In this document: positions 57,455 to 64,000 of the stretch, in pieces
Numbering within the stretch: position 1 is the stretch's first letter
Layout: each line of letters starts with the position of its first letter
From: Kitasatospora sp. CB01950
GTDB taxonomy: Bacteria > Actinomycetota > Actinomycetes > Streptomycetales > Streptomycetaceae
Length of the DNA: 64,000 nt
Reading direction: 5' to 3'
NCBI RefSeq assembly: GCF_001905465.1
Contig: NZ_LISX01000012.1
Coordinates: 62,001 to 126,000 of the forward strand
The notes under the pieces: generated by a model
Database searches by the model: none
The model's input: the letters and a program-made list of their open reading frames with translations, nothing else
Told to the model about the DNA's origin: nothing
Program-made: the position numbers and the translations under genes

Positions 57455-60400
57455 ATGTACGAGCTGAACCGGGTCCGCCTGTACTCGATCGGACCGGCGG
57501 GCGCCCGCTATGCCGACACGGTGCTCGACCTGCGCGGCGTCGGCGAGCCGGTCCCCGAGCCGCAGCCCCAGCAGATCGGCCTGTTCGGCGAGGAACCCGA
57601 GGGCCCGCAGCGCCGCCCCGCACCCGCCGGCGTGCTGTTCCTGGAGAACGGCGGCGGCAAGTCCGTTCTGCTCAAGCTGATCTTCTCGGTGATGCTGCCC
57701 GGCCACCGCAACACCCTCGGCGGCGCCTCCTCCGGCGTGCTGCGCAAGTTCCTGCTCGCCGACGACTGCGGCCACGTCGCCCTCGAATGGCAGCACACCG
57801 TCACCGGCGAACTCATCGTCGTCGGCAAGGTCAGCGAATGGCGCGGCCGACAGGTCTCCTCCGACCCGCGGAAGTTCGCCGAACTCTGGTACTCCTTCCG
57901 GCCCGGCCCCGGCCTCACCCTGGACGGCCTGCCGGTCGCCGAACGCCCCAGCCTGGCCGGCGACCAGAAGACCCGCGGCCGCCGCCGCACCATGAAGGGC
58001 TTCCGCGACACCCTCACCGAGGCCGGCAAGGCCCACTCGCACCTCGACGTCACCTTCGAAGAGATCCACGACCGCTGGAACGAGCACCTCGGCGCGCTCG
58101 GCCTCGACCCCGAACTCTTCCGCTACCAGCGCGAGATGAACGCCGACGAGGGCGAGGCCGCCGGCCTGTTCGCGGTCCGCAACGACGCCGACTTCACCGA
58201 CCTGCTGCTGCGTGCCGTCACCGACACCCGCGACACCGACGGCCTCGCCGACCTCGTCCACGGCTTCGCCGCCAAGCTCGGCCGCCGCGCCGAACTCACC
58301 GCCGAACGCGAGTTCACCGCCGGCTCCGTCGACCTGCTCCAGCGCATCGTCGACGCCACCGCCGGACGCGAGACCGTCCGCGAGGGCCACCGCGCCGCCG
58401 AACGCCGCACCCGCAGGCTCGCCCTGTCGCTGTCCGCCCGCTCCGCCGTCGAACGCGACCGCGTCCACGACCTCGCCGTCGAGGTCGCCGCCGCCGCGAG
58501 CGCCGTCACCGCCGCCGAGACCGACCGCACCCGGCACGACCGGATCGTCGCCGAACTGACCTACCGGCACGCCACCCTCGGCCTGGAGGCCGCGACCGCC
58601 GAAGCCGGCCGACTGCGCCGCGAACTCACCGACGCCCGCGCCCAGTTCGCCTCCTGGCAGGCCGCCGAGGCAGTCCTGCGGCACCGCGCCGCCGCCGACC
58701 GCGCCGGCCGCGTCGCCACCGCCATCCGGGAGGCCGAACTCGACGCCGCCCCCGCCCTCGCCGCCCGCGACCGCGCCGCCGGCGCCCTCGCCCGCGCCCT
58801 CGAAACCGCCGCGCTCAGCGCCGAGACCCGCGCCGACCAGGAAGAACTGCGCGCCGACGAGCTCCAGCAGGACGGCTCCGCCGCCCAGGCCGAAGCCACC
58901 GCCGCCGCCACCGCCGCCCAGAAGGCCCGCTCCGAGGCCGAACACCTGCGCCAGCGCCTCACCGAGGTCGAGCAGGAGACCGCCGCCGCCGTCGAAGCCG
59001 GCTGGATCGACGACTCCGGCGCCGAACCCGACCCCGCCCGCGCCGCCCTGCACGCCGCCGACGCCGAACGCGCCGCCACCGAAGCCCTCGACCAGGCCCG
59101 CACCGCCGCCGACTCCGGCGCCGTCCGGGCCCGCGAGTCCGCCGCCGCCGAAGCCCGCGCCGAACTCGCCGCCGCCCGCGCCACCGACGCCCGCACCGCC
59201 GCCGAACGCACCCTCGCCGCCGAACAGCGCACCGCCGCCCAACTCGCCGCCGAACCCCGGCTCGCCGAACTCCTCTCGCTCTCCCCGTACCAGGACGGCG
59301 CGGACGAGACCGAAGGCTTCCTGACGCCCCGTCAACTCGACGCCTCCGCCGAGGACCTGCGCGAACTGCTCGACCAGGCCGTCGCCAACGCCGAACGCAC
59401 CCTGTTCGACCTGCGCACCGCCGCCGCCGACGACTCCCGGATCCTCGCCGCCCTCGGCGACGGCGGCCTGCTGCCGCCCGGCCCCGACGTCCTCGCCACC
59501 GTCGAACACCTCGGCGAACAGGGCATCCCCGCGCTGCCCGGCTGGCGCTACCTCGCACAGTCCGTCGACCCCGCCGACCACGACGCCATCCTCGCCGCCC
59601 GCCCCGAACTCGTCGACGGCGTCGTCGTCACCGACCCCGCCTCGCTCGACCGGGCCCGCGAAGCCCTCGCCGCCGCCGCCCTGCTGCCCCGCTCCACCGT
59701 CGCCGTCGGCACCGCCGCCGCCCTCATCGCCCCCATCGAGGGCGAACCCGGCTTCTTTCTCGTGCCGCCGAACCCGGCCATGCACAACGAGACCGCCGCC
59801 GACGACGAACGCCGCGAACTGCGCGCCCGCGCCACCGCCCGCGAGGAACACATCCGCGAACTCGCCGCCCGCCTCGGCGGCGACCGCGCCCTCGCCGCCC
59901 GACTCGCCTCCTGGCACGCCGCCTGCCCGCCCGGCACCCTCGCCGAACTCGCCGAAACCGCCGCCGCAGCAGCCGACCGCGCCGAAGCCACCGCCGCCGA
60001 ACTCGCCACCCTGCGCGCCGACCACGCCGAAGCCGACGCCGACCACCAGGCCGCCGCCGCCCGCCACGAGGAGTGCCGGGAGACCGCCCAGCGCACCCGC
60101 CGCCGCGCCGACGCCCTCGCCGGCCTCGCCTTCCGCCTCCGCGAACGCGCCAACTGGACCCGCCGGCAGCGCGAACTCGCCGACGACGCCACCGAATGCG
60201 AACGCCGCCAGGCCCTGTGCACCGAACGCGCCCGCACCTGCGACGAGGACCGCCGCGCCGCCCAGCGCGCCGCCGACGACGCCCGCCGCACCGTACGCAC
60301 CCTGCGCGGCGAACGCGCCGAGATCGCCGCCGCCGAGATCGCCGCCGACCCCGACGACACCGCCGTGCCCGCGTCCCTCCCCGCCCTCCGCGAGGCCTAC

Positions 60401-62005
60401 CGGGCCGCCGCCCAGCTCTACGAAAAGGTCGGCGTCGGCGCCGACCTGCGCGCCGAACAGGCCCGCGCCGAAGGCGACCAGGCCGCCGCCGCAACCGAGC
60501 TGGAACGCCTCAGCAACAAGGTCAAGGCCCGCGCCGAAGAACTCCTCGCCAGCCCCGACGGCGCCGACGGCCCCGCCCGCCAGGCCGCCGCCGCCCGCGC
60601 CGAGGAACTCGTCACCATCATCGAGGCCCGCTCCGGCGCCGCCGCCGAAGAAGTCGGCCGCCTGCGCGGCGACGCCGAACGCTCCGCCCCGATCAACGGC
60701 GACGCCCACACCGACCTCCCCGAAGACCTGCTGCCCGCCGACCCCGAACACGCCCAGGCCCTGCTGCGCACCGCCACCGCACTGCTCGCCGAACGCCGCG
60801 AACGCGTCGACACCGCGCGCACCGAACACGCCGACCTGCAGCGGACGTTGGACCAGGCCCAGGCCGCCGCCACCGACTTCGAGGAACTCGCCGTCCAGCT
60901 CCGCGACGCGCTGCGCGACAACACCGGCGACGAGACCGAGACCGCCGACGTCTACCTCGGCGGCCTCGCCGCGGCCCGCGCCGCCGCCGCCGACACCCGG
61001 CGCGCCATGCGCACCGCCGCCACCGAGCTCACCGGCGCCGAACTCGCCGTCCGCGACGCCTCCGACGCCCTCGTCCGGCACGCCAACGCCGCCCGCTACG
61101 AGGCCGTCCGCACCCCCGCCCGCCAGCAGATCCGCGAGCTGCCCGCCGCCGCCCTGCCCGACCACGCCGCCGCCTGGGCCGCCGCGTTCGCCCCCCGCCT
61201 GCGGGTCCTCACCGACGAACTCGCCCAGCTCGAACGCAACCGCGCCTCCATCGTCGACCGCCTCCGCGGCCTGGTCGAATCCTCGCTCGCCACCCTGCGC
61301 GCCGCCCAGCGACTCTCCCACCTCCCCGAAGGCCTCGGCGAGTGGTCGGGCCAGGAGTTCCTGCGCATCCGCTTCGAGGACCCGGACCACGCCGTCCTGG
61401 TCGAACGGCTCGGCGAAGTCATCGACGAGGCCACCCGGTCCGCCGTCAAGAAGAACTCCGACCTGCGCCGCGACGGCATGTCCCTGCTGCTGCGCGGCGT
61501 CGCCGCAGCGATCGGCCCCAAGGGCGTCTCCGTCGAGATCCTCAAGCCGGACGCGGTTCTGCGCGCCGAGCGGGTCTCGGTCGGCCAGATGTCGGACGTC
61601 TTCTCCGGCGGCCAGCTGCTCACCGCGGCCATCGCCCTCTACTGCACGATGGCCGCCCTCCGCGCCAACGACCGCGGCCAGTCACAGCTCCGCCACGCCG
61701 GCACGCTGTTCCTCGACAACCCGATCGGCCGCGCCAACGCGACCTACCTGCTGGAGCTCCAGCGCGCCGTCGCCGACGCGCTCGGCGTCCAACTGATCTA
61801 CACCACCGGCCTGTTCGACACCACGGCGCTCGCCGAGTTCCCCCTCGTCATCCGCCTCCGCAACGACGCCGACCTCCGGGCCGGCCTCAAGTACATCTCG
61901 GTCGAAGAACACCTCCGCCCCGGCCTCCCGGCCCCCCAGGACCCCGACGGCCCGACGATCCACGGAGAGATCACGGCAACGAGGATGTTCCGCAAGCCCG
62001 AGTAG
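57455..62005 (+). CDS. SMC-like ATPase of a MukB/JetC-type condensin (component C)
   Basis: A 1,516-residue protein. The N-terminal head has Walker A LENGGGKSVLL (Lys69-Ser70). Two long Ala/Arg/Glu-rich coiled coils (about 240-690 and 780-1230) flank a globular hinge-like segment with LPGWRYLAQSVDPADHDAI (about 690-775). The C-terminal head has the signature QMSDVFSGGQLLTAAIALY (near residue 1383) and Walker B GTLFLDNPIGRAN. Asn1422 stands where a catalytic glutamate is expected. The head ends with IYTTGLFDTTALAEFPLVIRL. Size and order fit MukB, MksB or JetC. No JetD-like Toprim nuclease gene follows. The role is probably DNA loop extrusion or plasmid defence, but both are inferred. Confidence 0.82.
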   Translation: MYELNRVRLYSIGPAGARYADTVLDLRGVGEPVPEPQPQQIGLFGEEPEGPQRRPAPAGVLFLENGGGKSVLLKLIFSVMLPGHRNTLGGASSGVLRKFLLADDCGHVALEWQHTVTGELIVVGKVSEWRGRQVSSDPRKFAELWYSFRPGPGLTLDGLPVAERPSLAGDQKTRGRRRTMKGFRDTLTEAGKAHSHLDVTFEEIHDRWNEHLGALGLDPELFRYQREMNADEGEAAGLFAVRNDADFTDLLLRAVTDTRDTDGLADLVHGFAAKLGRRAELTAEREFTAGSVDLLQRIVDATAGRETVREGHRAAERRTRRLALSLSARSAVERDRVHDLAVEVAAAASAVTAAETDRTRHDRIVAELTYRHATLGLEAATAEAGRLRRELTDARAQFASWQAAEAVLRHRAAADRAGRVATAIREAELDAAPALAARDRAAGALARALETAALSAETRADQEELRADELQQDGSAAQAEATAAATAAQKARSEAEHLRQRLTEVEQETAAAVEAGWIDDSGAEPDPARAALHAADAERAATEALDQARTAADSGAVRARESAAAEARAELAAARATDARTAAERTLAAEQRTAAQLAAEPRLAELLSLSPYQDGADETEGFLTPRQLDASAEDLRELLDQAVANAERTLFDLRTAAADDSRILAALGDGGLLPPGPDVLATVEHLGEQGIPALPGWRYLAQSVDPADHDAILAARPELVDGVVVTDPASLDRAREALAAAALLPRSTVAVGTAAALIAPIEGEPGFFLVPPNPAMHNETAADDERRELRARATAREEHIRELAARLGGDRALAARLASWHAACPPGTLAELAETAAAAADRAEATAAELATLRADHAEADADHQAAAARHEECRETAQRTRRRADALAGLAFRLRERANWTRRQRELADDATECERRQALCTERARTCDEDRRAAQRAADDARRTVRTLRGERAEIAAAEIAADPDDTAVPASLPALREAYRAAAQLYEKVGVGADLRAEQARAEGDQAAAATELERLSNKVKARAEELLASPDGADGPARQAAAARAEELVTIIEARSGAAAEEVGRLRGDAERSAPINGDAHTDLPEDLLPADPEHAQALLRTATALLAERRERVDTARTEHADLQRTLDQAQAAATDFEELAVQLRDALRDNTGDETETADVYLGGLAAARAAAADTRRAMRTAATELTGAELAVRDASDALVRHANAARYEAVRTPARQQIRELPAAALPDHAAAWAAAFAPRLRVLTDELAQLERNRASIVDRLRGLVESSLATLRAAQRLSHLPEGLGEWSGQEFLRIRFEDPDHAVLVERLGEVIDEATRSAVKKNSDLRRDGMSLLLRGVAAAIGPKGVSVEILKPDAVLRAERVSVGQMSDVFSGGQLLTAAIALYCTMAALRANDRGQSQLRHAGTLFLDNPIGRANATYLLELQRAVADALGVQLIYTTGLFDTTALAEFPLVIRLRNDADLRAGLKYISVEEHLRPGLPAPQDPDGPTIHGEITATRMFRKPE

Positions 62006-62043
62006 GAATCACTGTGTTCGAGGCGACCGAGGACGGGCCGGGA

Positions 62044-63387
62044 TCACCTGGCCTGCTCGGTCGCGCGCTGCCGCAACTCACGGACATGAGTGTTGCGGTG
62101 GAACGGGCCGGTCATGGCGAGCATGGCGTCGATGCGGTCGTGGCATCGGGCGGACTGGACGAGTGGGAAATCGTCCAGCGCCCGGTGCCACTCGACGCAC
62201 GCTTCCTCGATTCGTCCGGCTTCGAACTTTCGCTCGGCGAGCATCGCCCCGTACCGGACCCGGGTGCGCCGGAAGATCGGCTCGCGCAGACGATGGGATT
62301 CCTCCATCGACCTGATCGACCCGTTCAGGTCGCCGAGCTCGTAGCGGACTTGTGAGATGTGGTAATTCAGAGCTGAGGGGTCGTAGGAGCCGAACGCTTT
62401 GGCCTGGGACTCGGCCTTCTCCATCGAGGCCTCGGCCTCGGCGATCCTCTGAAGAGCCACCGCCCGGTCTCCGACGATGGAGGCGGCGTGTGCCTGCTGG
62501 CCTGCCAGGAACGCGCGCATCCGGGGCGAGGCCTGGGGTGAGGCGGACGAGGCGTCATCCGCCAGTCGAAGAGCTGTCGCGCCGTCGCCGAGATCCCCGT
62601 GCATGACGCTCATGCCACGCAGGGTGGTGCAGAAGGTGAGCCGGTCCCCGGCGGCTGCAGCCAACTCCAGTGCCTTGGCGTAGTAGCGGTCGGCGAGGCC
62701 GTCCAGCCGCTCGTCCATGGCCATGTATCCGGTCAGGTAGCAGTGGTCGGAGGCGGCCGAGAGCATCGCCGCTCTGACCTCGTCGGTAGCCTCGGCGTGG
62801 AGGTAGGGCACGATCGTGTTCACCAGGAACGCCGCGGCCATGGGCCGGGCGAACCGGCCGCCGAACTGGTCGTCCAGGGCGCTGACCTGCTCGGTCATCG
62901 CAGTGACGGCCTCGACTTCGCGCATGCCGATTCGGGTGTGCGGGTTGGCCCGGATCAGCTTGGAACGGCTTGTGGCTTCCTGCCAGCCGGGGATGGCCAT
63001 GGTTGCTGCGTAGAGGCCGGCAACGCCCATCAGCGCTCGGCGAGATGGGTCCATGTCCGCCCTCCCCAGTTCAGCCAGTCCGGTCAGCGTATCGGCGTCG
63101 GTGGCGACCGCAGATGTGGTGGCAAAGCCGGCTTCCACCGCTGTCACCGGCCGCCCGAGGCCTCGTGCCAGGACAACCAGGATCAGGTCCTGGGTCTTCC
63201 TTCGGGGCAGCGTGCCGTCGTTCAGCCAGTGACTCACCGACGACTCGTCGTACTTCAGGCGCAGGCCGGCACGGGTGCCCGCGCTGTTGATGGCACGGGC
63301 GAACTGTCCATGCTTCCAGCCCAACTCGTCCAACAGCCCCGTCAGGGCGGCATTCTGATCGGCCCTCATTGGCATGGGCGACATCAT
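62044..63387 (-). CDS. HTH/TPR-type transcriptional regulator
   Basis: A protein of about 447 residues. The N-terminal ~90 residues resemble XRE-like domains: TGLLDELGWKHGQFARAINSAG, then YDESSVSHWLNDGTLPRRKTQDLI, then VVLARGLGRPVTAVEAGF. The rest is helical with TPR-like repeats (LTFCTTLRGMSVMHGDLGDGATAL, AEAEASMEKAESQAKAFGSYD). Several ATG codons (63369, 63375, 63384, 63387) are possible; 63387 is used as the outer limit. It diverges from a 52-aa peptide gene. GC and codon use are less biased than in the condensin operon, consistent with a different origin. Confidence 0.75.
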   Translation of the reverse strand: MMSPMPMRADQNAALTGLLDELGWKHGQFARAINSAGTRAGLRLKYDESSVSHWLNDGTLPRRKTQDLILVVLARGLGRPVTAVEAGFATTSAVATDADTLTGLAELGRADMDPSRRALMGVAGLYAATMAIPGWQEATSRSKLIRANPHTRIGMREVEAVTAMTEQVSALDDQFGGRFARPMAAAFLVNTIVPYLHAEATDEVRAAMLSAASDHCYLTGYMAMDERLDGLADRYYAKALELAAAAGDRLTFCTTLRGMSVMHGDLGDGATALRLADDASSASPQASPRMRAFLAGQQAHAASIVGDRAVALQRIAEAEASMEKAESQAKAFGSYDPSALNYHISQVRYELGDLNGSIRSMEESHRLREPIFRRTRVRYGAMLAERKFEAGRIEEACVEWHRALDDFPLVQSARCHDRIDAMLAMTGPFHRNTHVRELRQRATEQAR

Positions 63388-63535
63388 GCCTGAATTCAAG
63401 TCTTTCAACTCGCGATCACGGCGGAGCAGTTCACTCCAAGCAGAGGTGGACGGTTGGCTGTTGGTGCGGCAGATCGGCATCCGGGCATGCCCTGGCCTGT
63501 CGCGCATCCGGTACTCGATCGAAGGGACACGCGCG

Positions 63536-63694
63536 ATGAACAGCATGGACGAGAAGATGCTGCTGGAGGCGTCTGGCCGAGTCTTCGGCGACGAGCCCGT
63601 GTACGAAGTCATGGAAACCACCGACCGGTACAGCTACAAGAAGATCTCCGGGTCGAGCGACTCCGTGCAGACGTACGACACCACTGCAGTCTGA
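63536..63694 (+). CDS. 52-aa peptide, candidate precursor peptide
   Basis: A 52-residue polypeptide, MNSMDEKMLLEASGRVFG at the start and Ser/Thr/Tyr-rich at the end (SSDSVQTYDTTAV). It has no cysteine and no signal sequence. The ATG at 63536 follows GAAGGGA. A hairpin lies directly after the stop and another gene starts about 100 bases later. The acidic amphipathic front half with a Ser/Thr/Tyr-rich core resembles RiPP precursors in general plan, but no known class matches. It could equally be a small regulator or antitoxin-like protein. Confidence 0.6.
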   Translation: MNSMDEKMLLEASGRVFGDEPVYEVMETTDRYSYKKISGSSDSVQTYDTTAV

Positions 63695-63700
63695 CGACCC

Positions 63701-63740
63701 GCGACCGGTCGTGACGCTTTGCGAGGTTGCGGCCGGTCGC
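63701..63740 (+). terminator. Hairpin between peptide gene and next gene
   Basis: The arms gcgaccgg (63701-63708) and ccggtcgc (63733-63740) pair over eight bases with a 24-base loop. It begins four bases after the peptide gene's TGA. A weak intergenic terminator of this kind would give more transcript of the peptide than of the downstream gene. Confidence 0.5.
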
Positions 63741-63797
63741 ACCATTCCCACCGACGCGTGAAGGGGAGTCCGTCGATGTTCCAGTTCCGTATGACGC

Positions 63798-64000
63798 ATG
63801 CAGACATCACCTACGACCGGCCCGGAGATCGCCGTCGTCGACTCCGCGGGGTTCCATCGCATCCTGGCCGAGATCCCGGCGAGCAGGGACGACTGGACCA
63901 CGATCGACGTTTCCCCCGGCCACACTGTTCGTCTCAGGACCGGGACCGCCTGCACCGCACCGCAGTACTTGGCCAGTGCCGACGGAGTCCTGTACGGATC
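63798..64000 (+). CDS. Unknown protein, N-terminal part (cut by the window end)
   Basis: The visible 67 residues begin MQTSPTTGPEIAVVDSAGFH and continue with ILAEIPASRDDWTTIDVSP and a cysteine in RTGTACTAPQYLASADG. Codon bias clearly favours this frame. Oddly, the better ribosome site (AAGGGGAG) and ATG at 63776 belong to a different frame, so the start at 63798 is uncertain. I do not recognise a family from this fragment. Its position after a small peptide and hairpin suggests the second gene of the same operon. Confidence 0.55.
   Translation, partial: MQTSPTTGPEIAVVDSAGFHRILAEIPASRDDWTTIDVSPGHTVRLRTGTACTAPQYLASADGVLYG

Noticed and set aside
57320..61390. A minus-strand glycine-rich open frame of about 1,350 codons across the SMC-like gene
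   Set aside because: It is Gly/Ala/Val low complexity and mirrors the Ala/Arg/Glu codons of the SMC coiled coil. The plus strand has Walker A, signature and Walker B motifs.
62005..62044. A JetD-like nuclease gene expected after the condensin-like operon
   Set aside because: Only 39 bases separate the SMC stop from a convergent regulator gene, and no Toprim-type protein is found in the neighbourhood.
57787..62355. A plus-strand Arg/Pro-rich frame of over 1,500 codons in the same region
   Set aside because: It is the +1 frame of the SMC-like gene, composed of Arg-Pro-Thr repeats, with no recognisable domain.
1..64000. CRISPR array, insertion sequence or integrase
   Set aside because: No regularly spaced direct repeats with unique spacers and no transposase or integrase motif was seen. 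The repeats at 14940-15560 vary in spacing and sequence.

Overview
The window is very GC-rich with extreme third-position GC. It has mostly GTG/ATG starts with GGAGG-type ribosome sites, translationally coupled operons, an NsdA-like regulator, a DUF397 protein, a mycothiol-dependent-type isomerase fold and a short LLTRRxHVDL leader peptide. Together these point to a Streptomyces/Kitasatospora-type actinomycete chromosome. No rRNA, tRNA, CRISPR array, transposase or origin was recognised.

Positions 1-26,000 are an exopolysaccharide/cell-envelope glycan region. It holds a Wzz-type chain-length protein fused to a BY-kinase-like domain, five GT4 glycosyltransferases, an HpnB-like GT2 with a coupled methyltransferase, and a Wzm/Wzt-like ABC exporter whose ATPase has a C-terminal sugar-binding-type extension. 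It also holds a monotopic sugar-phosphate transferase, two NodB-type deacetylases, a NeuD-like acetyltransferase and a nucleotide-sugar epimerase. Housekeeping or unplaced genes sit among these: a TetR regulator colliding with a truncated oxidoreductase, a lipoprotein, a DsbA-like protein without its second cysteine, a racemase, an SRPBCC protein, an MFS transporter and a NUDIX hydrolase. An 890-base non-coding gap at 14,925-15,814 carries degenerate repeats.

Positions 26,000-46,300 are a mixed core-like region. It contains a DhaM-like protein, DUF397, a leader peptide followed by an acyl-CoA-dehydrogenase-fold flavoprotein (a probable sulfur-responsive unit), an APH-type kinase, an NsdA-like regulator, a HEAT-repeat protein, a YcnI-like copper protein and UppP. 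Further on are a BAAT-type hydrolase lipoprotein, PxpA, a divergent MarR/MFS efflux pair, DUF2804, an MDMPI-type protein, VOC proteins and an AraC regulator.

Positions 46,250-54,110 hold two large FtsX-type permeases and a MacB-like ATPase in one coupled operon, with a second ATPase divergent. They end in a strong bidirectional hairpin.

Positions 54,879-62,005 are the most unusual part: a three-gene operon with the layout of a MukFEB/Mks or Wadjet JetABC condensin (kleisin-like, winged-helix-like and 1,516-aa SMC-like ATPase). It has no JetD nuclease gene and an Asp-Asn Walker B. Its promoter region carries a perfect palindrome, TTGAACGCGTTCAA; a near-identical copy lies at 16,636 beside the racemase gene. 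The right end (62,044-64,000) has a HTH/TPR regulator divergent from a 52-aa peptide gene, a hairpin and the start of another gene. It resembles the front of a peptide natural-product locus but is cut off by the window edge.
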